A DNA stretch of 64,000 bases from Nakamurella sp040546275 (lineage in GTDB: Bacteria > Actinomycetota > Actinomycetes > Mycobacteriales > Nakamurellaceae), in the NCBI RefSeq assembly GCF_040546275.1, contig NZ_JBEPNO010000003.1, forward strand, positions 1 through 64,000. Direction: 5' to 3'. Both the position numbers and the translations under genes were made by a program. Shown piece after piece: positions 27,211 through 35,261 of the stretch. The notes under the pieces were generated by a model. The model was given only the letters and a program-made list of their open reading frames with translations, ran no database searches and had not been told where the DNA came from. The stretch's first letter is position 1, and each line of letters begins with the position of its first letter.

Positions 27211-28044
27211 TCAGCCGAAAGGGTTCTCGGTGTGGCCGATCAGGTCGGCGACGCTCTCGATCACCAGGGAGGGCCGGAACGGGTACTGCTCGATGGTGGT
27301 TCTGGTCGAGATCCCGGTCATCACCAGGATGGTGGCAAGCCCGGCCTCGAGCCCGGCGATGACGTCGGTGTCCATCCGGTCGCCGATCATCAGCGTTGAC
27401 TCCGAATGTGCGCCGATCGCCCGCAGCGCGGACCTCATCATCAGCGGATTCGGTTTGCCGACGAAGTACGGCTGCTTGCCGGTGGCCTTCTCGATCAGCG
27501 CGGCCACCGCGCCCGCGGCGGGCAGCAGTCCCTGCCGACTCGGCCCGGTGGCATCCGGATTGGTGGCGACGAACCGCGCACCCTTCTCGATCAGCCGGAT
27601 AGCGGTGGTGATGGCCTCGAAGGAATAGGTCCGCGTCTCGCCGAGCACCACGTAGTCCGGATCGCGGTCGGTGAGGACGTACCCGGCCTCGTGCATCGCC
27701 GTGGTCAGTCCCACCTCACCGATCACGTACGCCGAACCACCGGGGCGCTGGCTGTGCAGGAATCGCGCGGTGGCCAACGCCGACGTCCAGATCCGGTCCT
27801 CGGCGATGTCGAGCCCGGTGGCCAGCAGCCGGGCCCGCAGGTCCCGCCGCGTGTAGATCGGGTTGTTGGTGACCACGACGTAATTCGCGCCGCGACGGTT
27901 GAGCTCGTCGATGAACTGGTCGGCGCCGGGAATCATGTGGTCCTCGTGGACCAGGACGCCGTCCATGTCCATCAGGTACGACCATTGCGCGGCCTGCGGT
28001 GTGGGGATCCCGGCCGGATCAGGCTCGGTACTCGATGCGGTCAC
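27211..28044 (-). CDS. HAD-IIA family phosphatase (NagD-like)
   Basis: A 277-residue HAD-IIA hydrolase. Motif I is SYLMDMDGVLVHED, motif II VVVTNNP (the NagD-type TNN), motif III the lysine in FVGKPNPLMM, and motif IV LMIGDRMDTDVIAGLEAGL. These define the NagD/p-nitrophenylphosphatase subgroup, whose members dephosphorylate nucleotides, glycerol phosphate or sugar phosphates. GTG 28044 was chosen because GGGAGAG precedes it and earlier codons encode a repetitive Gly/Arg/Val stretch. The physiological substrate is unknown. Confidence 0.9.
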   Translation of the reverse strand: MTASSTEPDPAGIPTPQAAQWSYLMDMDGVLVHEDHMIPGADQFIDELNRRGANYVVVTNNPIYTRRDLRARLLATGLDIAEDRIWTSALATARFLHSQRPGGSAYVIGEVGLTTAMHEAGYVLTDRDPDYVVLGETRTYSFEAITTAIRLIEKGARFVATNPDATGPSRQGLLPAAGAVAALIEKATGKQPYFVGKPNPLMMRSALRAIGAHSESTLMIGDRMDTDVIAGLEAGLATILVMTGISTRTTIEQYPFRPSLVIESVADLIGHTENPFG

Positions 28045-28152
28045 TCGAACATTCTCTCCCACCCGGACCCGCCCTACTCGCCCACCCGGCCCGCCCGCTC
28101 TCACCGAAGTGGACGAAAAAAGCTCGCCGGGGTGTGACGAAGACCAGCCGGT

Positions 28153-29250
28153 TCACCGGCGATGGACCAGTACCTCGGTCGCCTTGACCGACAGGAACAC
28201 CCGACCGCCGGGCTCGAGGGCCAACTCCGCGACCGCGGCCGGCGTGACGTCGACGGCCACCTCGGGCGGTCCGGCCGTCCGGAGACGGACGGCGGCCACT
28301 CCCGCCTCGAGGGACGCGATCACTGCCGGCCAGTGATTGCGGGGGCTACCGCCGGGTTCCCGGTCGAAGACCGAGACGGCCGAGGGCCGGAAGACCGCGG
28401 CGCCGACATCGCCCGGCGTCAGCTCGTCGGCGGCAATCCCGGTCAACTGCCAGCCCGATCCCGTCATCAGCACCGCACCCTCACCGCCGGCGGCCCGCTC
28501 GACGACCGTGCCGCTGATCAGATTGAGACCGGCCAGCGTCGCTCCGAACGACGATCGGGGCGCGGCCAGCACCGAGGCGGTCGGTCCGTCATCGACGATC
28601 TGGCCCTTCTCGACGACGATGATCCGGTCCGCCAGCACTGCCGCGTCGAGCACGTCGTGGGTGACCAGCAGGCTGGTGGTCCCCGAGTCGCGGAGGTGGG
28701 TCCGCAGCACCTGCCGGATCTCCGGCACCGTCCCGGCATCCAGGGCGCCGAGCGGCTCGTCGAGCAGGAGGAGTTGCGGCTCCGCGGCCAGCGCCCTGGC
28801 CAGCGCGACCCTTTGCCGCTGACCACCGGACAACTGCACGGGTCGGCGAGAAGCTAGGCCGGACAGACTCATTCGCTCCAGCCACTCACCGGCGGCCGAC
28901 CGTGCGACCGAACGGGAGCGACCCTGGGAGCGAGGGCCGAAGGCGACGTTCTCCAGGGCAGACAGGTGCGGAAACAGCAGCGGATCCTGACCCATCAGCC
29001 CGATGCGACGACGATTCGGAGCCACCACGAACGGCCGGCCGGATCCGATGGACGTGAGCACCCGGCCGTCCAGTGCGACCGTGCCCGCATCGGGCGCGAG
29101 CAAACCGGCGACCAGCGACAGGATGGTGGACTTGCCCGCCCCGTTCGGCCCGAGGACGGCGACCGATTCGCCCGTCGGCACGTCGAAACGTGCCCGCACC
29201 GTGAAGTCCTGGCGCTGCACGGACAACGACACCCTGAGCTCGGCGGTCAC
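28153..29250 (-). CDS. modC: Molybdate ABC transporter ATPase ModC
   Basis: A 365-residue ATPase powering molybdate (or tungstate) import. Walker A is GPNGAGKST, the signature LSGGQRQRVALARALA, Walker B LLLLDEPLGALD, and the H-loop LLVTHDVLDA. The C-terminal ~100 residues (ISGTVVERA... VFLSVKATEVLVHRR) form a single TOBE domain that binds molybdate and adjusts transport, as in other ModC proteins. It overlaps modB by 4 bp and is the last gene of the regulator-modA-modB-modC operon. Confidence 0.93.
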   Translation of the reverse strand: MTAELRVSLSVQRQDFTVRARFDVPTGESVAVLGPNGAGKSTILSLVAGLLAPDAGTVALDGRVLTSIGSGRPFVVAPNRRRIGLMGQDPLLFPHLSALENVAFGPRSQGRSRSVARSAAGEWLERMSLSGLASRRPVQLSGGQRQRVALARALAAEPQLLLLDEPLGALDAGTVPEIRQVLRTHLRDSGTTSLLVTHDVLDAAVLADRIIVVEKGQIVDDGPTASVLAAPRSSFGATLAGLNLISGTVVERAAGGEGAVLMTGSGWQLTGIAADELTPGDVGAAVFRPSAVSVFDREPGGSPRNHWPAVIASLEAGVAAVRLRTAGPPEVAVDVTPAAVAELALEPGGRVFLSVKATEVLVHRR

Positions 29251-30059
29251 CGCGGTACCGCCGATCGCCAGGGCCGGATCAGCACCAGGATGACCGCCGA
29301 GACCACGACCAGCAGCAGGGACAGCGCGATGGCCGAGTCCTGGTCGGCACCGGCACTGTTGAACGCTTCGTAGATGAGCAACGGCATGGTCTGGGTGACA
29401 CCCTCACGGCTGCCCGCGAAGAGCGCCGTCGCCCCGAACTCGCCAAGAGATCTGGCGAAGCACAGCACGGTCGCCGAGACGAGGCCGGGTGCGACCAGAG
29501 GCAGGGTGATCCGACGGAACACGGTCCAGCGCCCGGCTCCCAATGTGGCGCCGACCACCTCGTAGCGGGTGCCGGTGGTCCGCAGGGCGCCTTCCAGCGA
29601 CAGCACCAGGAACGGCAGCGAGACGAAGGCTTCGGCGATCACCACGGCAGCGGTGGAGAACGGGATCTGCCCGAAGATGGTCGTGACCTGCCGTCCGATC
29701 AGGCCGTTGCGACCCAGCAGGTAGAGCAGCGCAATCCCACCGACCAATGGCGGGAGGACTAGGGGCAACGTCGTCAGGCCGCGCAGGAGCAGGACCCATC
29801 GGCCCTCGAAACGTGCCATCACGACGGCCATCGGCACGCCCAGCAGCAGGCAGACGACGGTGGCGATGGCACCGCACTTGAGCGAGAGCGTGAGCGCCCG
29901 CACCGACGACTCCGACGAGATCGCCGCCGGTAACTGCGCCCAGTTCGCCTTCGCGAAGAGGGCGATCAGGGGCAGCAGCAGGAACAGCACGCCGATGACG
30001 GCCGGGACGAGCAGGATGCGCGGCACCGACCGGCCGGAGGCGTCGAAGTTCGCCGTCAT
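29247..30059 (-). CDS. modB: Molybdate ABC transporter permease ModB
   Basis: A 270-residue inner-membrane permease with about six helices. The cytoplasmic loop EVVGATLGAGRWTVFRRITLPLVAPGLVSATVLCFARSLGEFGAT is the EAA motif that contacts ModC, and the ARSLGEFGA segment is characteristic of ModB. ATG 30059 is preceded by GGGAGGATG, a good ribosome binding site; longer in-frame versions begin in translated spacer. It overlaps modC (ATGA) and follows modA by 67 bp. Confidence 0.93.
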   Translation of the reverse strand: MTANFDASGRSVPRILLVPAVIGVLFLLLPLIALFAKANWAQLPAAISSESSVRALTLSLKCGAIATVVCLLLGVPMAVVMARFEGRWVLLLRGLTTLPLVLPPLVGGIALLYLLGRNGLIGRQVTTIFGQIPFSTAAVVIAEAFVSLPFLVLSLEGALRTTGTRYEVVGATLGAGRWTVFRRITLPLVAPGLVSATVLCFARSLGEFGATALFAGSREGVTQTMPLLIYEAFNSAGADQDSAIALSLLLVVVSAVILVLIRPWRSAVPR

Positions 30060-30126
30060 CCCGTCATCCTCCCGCACGGTCCCAGGATCTTCCCGCATGC
30101 GGGGACGCCAACCGGCCGGCGGACTG

Positions 30127-31014
30127 CTACGAGGTCGCCGGCGGGCCGAAACCTGCTGCCGCCAGCACCTTCGCACCCGTGGCGCCGGTGACAAGGGCGA
30201 CGAAGGCCTTGCCTGCAGCGGCGTTCGGAGCTGCGTCGAGAACCGCGATCGGGTAGTGGTTGACCGCCTTCGAGGCTTCCGCGAAGTCGACGCCGGTCAC
30301 CTTGCCGGCTGCGCCGAGCACGTCGGTCTTGTAGACGAGCCCGGCGTCCGCATCGCCGGACTCGACCTTGGTCAGCACCGCGGTGACACTCTGTTCGCGG
30401 CTGATCGGCGTGACGGTGACTCCCGCAGCCTTGAGGGCCGTCTCGGCCGCGGCGCCGCAGGGCTGGGCCACGGCACACAGGTCGACGTTCAGGCCGGCCG
30501 CGGTCAGATCCTTGAGCCCGGCGATCTTCTTGGGATTTCCCGCTGCCACGGCGATCTGGAGCGTGTTGGTGGCGAACTCGGTCGGCGTGGCGGTGATCAG
30601 CTTCGCCGCCGTCACCTTGGCCATGTTCTTCTTGTCGGCAGACGCGAACACGTCAACCGGGGCGCCACCGATCAGCTGGGTGGCGAGCACAGCGGACCCA
30701 TCGAAGGAGAACGAGACCTTGACGCCCGGGTTCTCCTTCTCGAACTCGGCGCCGAGCGCGGTGAAGGTCTTCTTGAGCGACGCGGCCGCGTCCACCACCA
30801 CCGTCCCGGTCAACGCCACCGCCGGGCTGGACACCGGAACCGAGGAGGCCGGCGCCGAGACGGCGGGCGCGCTCGAGGAACTGGTCGAGACCGCAGCGCT
30901 GGTGCCGGATGTGGTGGTCGCGGTGCTGGAGGTCGAGGAGCAGGCGGTCAGCACCAGGGCAGCGGCCGCGATCGCGCCGACGAGCCGGGCACCGATCAAT
31001 CGAGCAGATCTCAC
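30127..31014 (-). CDS. modA: Molybdate-binding lipoprotein ModA
   Basis: A 295-residue extracytoplasmic solute-binding protein. The signal peptide ends in a lipobox VLTAC at about residue 25, followed by a Ser/Thr/Ala-rich linker to about 68. The ModA fold begins with GTVVVDAAASLKKTFTALGAEFEKENPG, where the Ala-Ser stretch contributes to oxyanion binding, and continues with FSFDGSAVLATQLIGGAPVDVFASADKKNM and GLVYKTDV. GTG 31014 follows AAGGACG and overlaps the stop of the regulator gene (GTGA). Confidence 0.93.
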   Translation of the reverse strand: MRSARLIGARLVGAIAAAALVLTACSSTSSTATTTSGTSAAVSTSSSSAPAVSAPASSVPVSSPAVALTGTVVVDAAASLKKTFTALGAEFEKENPGVKVSFSFDGSAVLATQLIGGAPVDVFASADKKNMAKVTAAKLITATPTEFATNTLQIAVAAGNPKKIAGLKDLTAAGLNVDLCAVAQPCGAAAETALKAAGVTVTPISREQSVTAVLTKVESGDADAGLVYKTDVLGAAGKVTGVDFAEASKAVNHYPIAVLDAAPNAAAGKAFVALVTGATGAKVLAAAGFGPPATS

Positions 31015-31415
31015 GATCGTCCTTTCGGGGTTTCAACGATGACCGTGGTGGCCTTGACCACCGCAACTGCCAGCGAGCCGACCTTCAGGTCCAGCTCACG
31101 CACCGCTTCACTGCTCATCAGGGAGACCACACGGTGTGGTCCGCACTGGATCTCTACCTGGGCCATCACCTTGTCGGTGATCACCGAGGTGACCAGACCG
31201 ACGAACTGGTTGCGCGCCGACCGGCCGACACCGGACGGATCGGCAACGCTGTGGGCATGGTTCTGGGCGAACAATGCCAGTTCTGCTCCGTCAACCACCG
31301 ACCTGCCCGCGGCGTCCTTGGTAGCCGTCAACGATCCGGCGTCCACCCACCGACGGACCGTGTCGTCGCTGACCCCGAGCAAGCCGGCGGCCTCACTGAT
31401 ACGGAACTGCGTCAT
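31011..31415 (-). CDS. HTH-TOBE molybdate-responsive regulator
   Basis: A 134-residue protein joining two domains. Residues 1-55 are a MerR/excisionase-like helix-turn-helix (FRISEAAGLLGVSDDTVRRWVDAGSLTATKDAAGRSVVDGAEL). Residues 65-134 are a TOBE domain (NQFVGLVTSVITDKVMAQVEIQCGPHRVVSLMSSEAVRELDLKVGSLAVAVVKATTVIVE) that binds molybdate in Mop and ModE. It leads the mod operon and overlaps modA. The likely role is a ModE-like sensor that shuts off uptake when molybdate is plentiful. ATG 31415 was chosen because the family starts at the HTH. A near-palindrome lies 15-29 bp upstream (31430-31444). Confidence 0.88.
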   Translation of the reverse strand: MTQFRISEAAGLLGVSDDTVRRWVDAGSLTATKDAAGRSVVDGAELALFAQNHAHSVADPSGVGRSARNQFVGLVTSVITDKVMAQVEIQCGPHRVVSLMSSEAVRELDLKVGSLAVAVVKATTVIVETPKGRS

Positions 31416-31429
31416 GAGCGACACAGTAG

Positions 31430-31444
31430 TACCGCAGATACGGA
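31430..31444. promoter_or_regulatory. Candidate molybdate-regulator operator (mod operon)
   Basis: TACCGCAGATACGGA is a near-palindrome (CCGCA-GA-TACGG) immediately upstream of the HTH-TOBE gene and within the 108-bp divergent space with the GAF regulator gene. A near-identical 15-mer, TACCGCATCTGCGGA, lies upstream of coxS at 42029-42043. The shared molybdenum context supports a common operator. Confidence 0.5.
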
Positions 31445-31523
31445 ACTTCGCATCCACCGCGATCAAGGTGTGATCGTGCCGTCATGGTGGCGGGTCCGGG
31501 CGAACCGCGCTTTACTGGGGGGG

Positions 31524-32804
31524 GTGTCGCGGAACGGTCCTGGCCAGCCCGAACTCCTGCGCGCCCACTCGGCCTTCCTGGAGACCGGAACCGTGGACTC
31601 CCGGATCCGCTCGCTGGTCGCGGCTTCCTGGCGTCGTTCCGTCGACGCCGGCATCAACGCCGAGCACGATCTGGCACCGGTCACCCTCGACAACAGGGCG
31701 CTGGCCGACTACCGCGGCGAGCACCGCCTGTCCCGGGTCTTCCCGCTGCTGTACGACATCCTCGGGCGGATTGCGGAGGACTGCGAGTGCGTGATGGCCC
31801 TCGGGGACGAGAAGGGTCAGCTGCTGTGGGTCTGCGGCCAACCCGGCGTGCTCCGCAGGGCGGAGGCCATTAACTTCGCCGAGGGCACCTCGTGGGACGA
31901 GAAGTTCGTGGGGACCAACGCTCCCGGCACCGCACTCCGGCTGGACGCGCCCGTCGTCATCGAGGCTGCCGAACACTTCAACCGATCCGTCCAGCACTGG
32001 AGTTGCGCAGCAGCACCGATCCACGATCCGGCGACGCAGGCCATCCTGGGCGTCCTGGATATCACCGGCAGCGACGACGTCGCCTCGCCGCAGACCTTGG
32101 GCATGGTCCGGGCGGCCGCCCGGATGGCCGAGATCGAGCTGGCCAGGATCAGTGCCGTGGAGTCCGTCGCCAAGCCGACAACCCGTCGCCTCTCCTCGGT
32201 CTCGGCGAGAACCGTTGCACCGCTGGCCGTCCAGGCTCTCGGCCGCCCCGACTGCTCGGTGATGATCGGCGGCCGAGTCATCCGGCTGAGTCCTCGTCAC
32301 AGCGAGATCCTGGTGCTCTTGATGGACCGGCCGGAAGGCATCACCGGCGAGCAGCTCGAGATCCAGGTGTACCCGGAGGACGTCCACCGGTCCACCATGC
32401 GATCGGAGATGACGAGGTTGCGCACCCTGCTGGACGCCGATCTGTTGCAGTCCCGCCCCTACCGGCTGGTGGGGCCGGCGCAGGGTGACTGGCAGCAGGT
32501 CGCCGCCCACCTGGAGGCCGGCCGGGCGGAGGACGCGGCCGCCGCCTATCGAGGCCCGCTCCTGCCGTACTCCGAATCTCCGGGGGTCGTGGAGATTCGC
32601 GATCGGCTGCACCGTCGGGTGCGGGCCGCCCTGCTCACCTCCGAGGTCCCTGATCTGATGGCTTCCTGGACCCGTACCCGCTGGGGTGCAGAGGATCTCG
32701 TCATGTGGAGACGTCAGGCCGAGTTGCTGCCCTGCACCTCCCCGCTACGGGCCGTTGCCACTTCCGAGGCACAACGACTCGACCGCGAGCTGGGTCTGCG
32801 CTGA
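31524..32804 (+). CDS. GAF-domain regulator with C-terminal winged helix
   Basis: A 426-residue transcription regulator. After an N-terminal SRIRSLVAASWRRSVDAGI segment as in AcoR-type activators, residues about 65-215 form a GAF-like sensor (ECVMALGDEKGQLLWVCG... WDEKFVGTNAPGTALRLDAPVVIEAAEHF). Instead of an AAA+ domain there is an OmpR/ToxR-type winged helix at about 255-320 (MIGGRVIRLSPRHSEILVLLMDRPEGITGEQLEIQVYPEDVHRSTMRSEMTRLRTLL). The adjacent aldehyde dehydrogenase operon is its likely target. GTG 31524 fits family N-termini; GTG 31476 with AAGG is an alternative. It is divergent from the mod operon. Confidence 0.82.
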   Translation: MSRNGPGQPELLRAHSAFLETGTVDSRIRSLVAASWRRSVDAGINAEHDLAPVTLDNRALADYRGEHRLSRVFPLLYDILGRIAEDCECVMALGDEKGQLLWVCGQPGVLRRAEAINFAEGTSWDEKFVGTNAPGTALRLDAPVVIEAAEHFNRSVQHWSCAAAPIHDPATQAILGVLDITGSDDVASPQTLGMVRAAARMAEIELARISAVESVAKPTTRRLSSVSARTVAPLAVQALGRPDCSVMIGGRVIRLSPRHSEILVLLMDRPEGITGEQLEIQVYPEDVHRSTMRSEMTRLRTLLDADLLQSRPYRLVGPAQGDWQQVAAHLEAGRAEDAAAAYRGPLLPYSESPGVVEIRDRLHRRVRAALLTSEVPDLMASWTRTRWGAEDLVMWRRQAELLPCTSPLRAVATSEAQRLDRELGLR

Positions 32805-32825
32805 CTGCAGCGTCCCCTCTGACGG

Positions 32826-32847
32826 TTGCAGCCTTGTTGCAGCGTTG
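32826..32847 (+). promoter_or_regulatory. 11-bp tandem repeat upstream of aldehyde dehydrogenase
   Basis: TTGCAGCCTTG and TTGCAGCGTTG lie head to tail at 32826-32836 and 32837-32847, about one helical turn apart; a partial match (CTGCAGCG) is at about 32808. A TAGTCT -10-like hexamer follows at 32855-32860. This is a plausible activator site for the GAF regulator encoded just upstream. Confidence 0.4.
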
Positions 32848-32947
32848 CCGCTCCTAGTCTTCGACTCGACCCGGGACAACCGGGCCGTCAGACGCGTCCG
32901 CCTGTGCCGTCATCCGGCCGAGGGCGGTAGGACAAGGAGGTCACGCG

Positions 32948-34471
32948 ATGCCCGTATTCACCGCACCAGGACAGCCCGGCAGCACGGTCACCGTGCAGAG
33001 CCGCTACGAGAACTACATCGGCGGCGAGTGGGTCGCTCCCGTCAAGGGCGAGTACTTCGAGAACCCGTCGCCCGTCAACGGAAAGGCCTTCACCGAGGTC
33101 GCTCGCGGCACGGCCGAGGACATCGAACTCGCGCTCGACGCAGCGCACGGTGCCGCTCCGGCCTGGGGCCGTACGTCGTACACCGAGCGCGCGATCATCC
33201 TCAACAAGATCGCCGATCGCCTGGAGGCCAACCTCGAGATGATCGCGGTCGCCGAATCCTGGGAGAACGGCAAGCCGGTCCGCGAGTGCCTGGCGGCCGA
33301 CATCCCGCTGGCCATCGACCATTTCCGCTACTTCGCCGGGTGCATCCGCGCTCAGGAGGGGAGCCTGACGCAGATCGACGGCGACACCGTCGCCTACCAC
33401 TTCCAGGAGCCGCTCGGCGTCGTCGGGCAGATCATTCCCTGGAACTTCCCGATCCTGATGGCCGTGTGGAAGCTCGCGCCGGCCCTGGCCGCCGGCAACT
33501 GCGTCGTCCTGAAGCCGGCCGAGCAGACCCCCTGGTCGATCCTCAAGCTGATCGAACTGGTCGGCGACCTGCTCCCGGCCGGAGTGCTGAACATCGTCAA
33601 CGGATTCGGCGTCGAGGCCGGCAAGCCGCTCGCGTCCTCGAGTCGCATCGCCAAGATCGCGTTCACCGGCGAGACCACCACCGGCCGGCTGATCATGCAG
33701 TACGCCAGCCAGAACATCATCCCGGTCACCCTGGAGCTCGGCGGCAAGAGCCCCAACGTCTTCTTCGCCGACGTGGCGGCCGAGCAGGACGCGTTCTACA
33801 ACAAGGCCCAGGAGGGCTTCGCGCTCTTCGCGCTGAACCAGGGCGAGGTCTGCACCTGTCCGTCCCGCGCACTCGTGCAGAGCTCGATCTACGAGAAGTT
33901 CATGTCCGACGCGGTGGCCAGGGTCGAGAAGATCATCCAGGGCAACCCGCTGGACACCGACACCATGATCGGTGCGCAGGCGTCCAACGACCAGCTCGAG
34001 AAGATCCTGTCGTACATGGACATCGGCAAGCAGGAGGGCGCGAAGGTCCTCACCGGCGGCGCGCGCAACGAGCTCGGCGGCGACCTGGCCGGCGGGTACT
34101 ACGTGCAGCCCACCATCTTCGAGGGCAACAACTCGATGCGGGTGTTCCAGGAGGAGATCTTCGGCCCGGTCGTCTCGGTCACCTCGTTCGACGACGAGGC
34201 CGACGCCATCAAGATCGCCAACGACACCCTGTACGGCCTGGGCGCGGGCGTCTGGAGCCGTGACGGTGCGCGTGCCTACCGGGCCGGCCGCGGGATCCAG
34301 GCCGGCCGGGTCTGGACGAACTCTTACCACGCCTACCCGGCGGGTGCTGCGTTCGGCGGCTACAAGGCTTCCGGTATCGGCCGCGAGAACCACCGGATGA
34401 TGCTGGATCACTACCAGCAGACGAAGAACCTGCTGGTGTCGTACTCTCCCGACGCTCTCGGATTCTTCTAG
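32948..34471 (+). CDS. Aldehyde dehydrogenase (ExaC/AldB type)
   Basis: A 507-residue NAD(P)+-dependent dehydrogenase that oxidises aldehydes, probably acetaldehyde, to acids. The IIPWNFPILMAVWKLAPALAAGNCVVLKPAEQTP nucleotide-binding stretch, the general base Glu263 in TLELGGKSP, and the nucleophile Cys302 in NQGEVCTCPSR are present; the CTC pattern and the C-terminal HRMMLDHYQQTKNLLVSY are typical of ExaC/AldB proteins. ATG 32948 has a near-perfect AAGGAGGT site. The DUF779 gene follows 3 bp later, an association common for this subfamily. The upstream GAF regulator probably activates it in the presence of alcohols or aldehydes. Confidence 0.93.
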   Translation: MPVFTAPGQPGSTVTVQSRYENYIGGEWVAPVKGEYFENPSPVNGKAFTEVARGTAEDIELALDAAHGAAPAWGRTSYTERAIILNKIADRLEANLEMIAVAESWENGKPVRECLAADIPLAIDHFRYFAGCIRAQEGSLTQIDGDTVAYHFQEPLGVVGQIIPWNFPILMAVWKLAPALAAGNCVVLKPAEQTPWSILKLIELVGDLLPAGVLNIVNGFGVEAGKPLASSSRIAKIAFTGETTTGRLIMQYASQNIIPVTLELGGKSPNVFFADVAAEQDAFYNKAQEGFALFALNQGEVCTCPSRALVQSSIYEKFMSDAVARVEKIIQGNPLDTDTMIGAQASNDQLEKILSYMDIGKQEGAKVLTGGARNELGGDLAGGYYVQPTIFEGNNSMRVFQEEIFGPVVSVTSFDDEADAIKIANDTLYGLGAGVWSRDGARAYRAGRGIQAGRVWTNSYHAYPAGAAFGGYKASGIGRENHRMMLDHYQQTKNLLVSYSPDALGFF

Positions 34472-34474
34472 ACC

Positions 34475-34870
34475 GTGACCGATCTGAGCGTTCAGCAGAC
34501 GCGCATCGGCCTCACCGAGGCTGCCGCGCGTCTGCTGCTCAAGATGACAGACCGTCACGGCCCCTTGATGTTCCATCAGTCGGGCGGCTGCTGCGACGGC
34601 TCCTCGCCGATGTGCTACCCGGACGGCGACTTCCTGACCGGCGACGCCGACATCCACCTCGGTGACCTGCCGGTGCCGGGCCTGGAACGGCCGGTCCCGT
34701 TCTGGATGTCGGTCGCCCAGTACGAGTACTGGAAGCACACCTATCTGACCGTCGATGTCGTCCCCGGCCGGGGCAGCGGCTTCTCCGTCGAGGCGCCCGA
34801 GGGCGTTCGCTTCATGATCCGGTCGAGGCTCATGACGGACGATGAGGCCAGGCACTTCGGTCTCGTCTGA
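34475..34870 (+). CDS. DUF779 domain protein
   Basis: A 131-residue cytoplasmic protein of unknown function. The conserved core is MFHQSGGCCDGSSPMCYPDGDF, with a Cys-Cys pair and a third cysteine, followed by PFWMSVAQYEYWKHTYLTVDVVPGRGSGFSVE. Genes of this family usually sit beside ExaC-type aldehyde dehydrogenases, as here (3-bp gap), which suggests a role in that enzyme's maturation, regulation or redox state. It starts with GTG at 34475. Confidence 0.88.
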   Translation: MTDLSVQQTRIGLTEAAARLLLKMTDRHGPLMFHQSGGCCDGSSPMCYPDGDFLTGDADIHLGDLPVPGLERPVPFWMSVAQYEYWKHTYLTVDVVPGRGSGFSVEAPEGVRFMIRSRLMTDDEARHFGLV

Positions 34871-34970
34871 GCCTGCCAGCTGCTGTTCCACGCGCAGTTG
34901 CGGAGCCATTTCACGGTCGTCGACGCTGTCGTTTACCTTCTGGGACAACAACATCAACCAGGAGGAAATC

Positions 34971-35183
34971 ATGCGTCTGTCCACCCGCAACCAGCTGTCC
35001 GGGACCGTCACCGAGGTCAAGCTGGGTGCCGTCATGGCGTCGGTCAAGGTCAAGCTGGACGGCGGCGAGCAGATCGTCACGGCGTCCATCACCACGGAAG
35101 CCGTCGAGGAGCTGGGCCTGGCGGCCGGCGTCGCCGCGACCGTGCTGGTCAAGTCGACCGAGGTCATGCTCGGCGTCGAGTAG
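34971..35183 (+). CDS. Molbindin-type single TOBE domain protein (Mop)
   Basis: A 70-residue protein that is one complete TOBE domain: MRLSTRNQLSGTVTEVKLGAVMASVKVKLDGGEQIVTASITTEAVEELGLAAGVAATVLVKSTEVML. Such molbindins form oligomers that bind molybdate and act in storage or homeostasis. ATG 34971 has a strong AGGAGGAAATC site. It lies 100 bp after DUF779 and 4 kb from the mod operon, and probably belongs to the same molybdenum network. A short T-rich stretch (CTTTTTG) follows the stop. Confidence 0.9.
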   Translation: MRLSTRNQLSGTVTEVKLGAVMASVKVKLDGGEQIVTASITTEAVEELGLAAGVAATVLVKSTEVMLGVE

Positions 35184-35261
35184 AGCTTTTTGTGGCCCCG
35201 CCGGACCGGTCGATCGAGGCCCGTCCGGTTGGAGTCCGTTCGGCTGGGTAAATTGTTCGAC

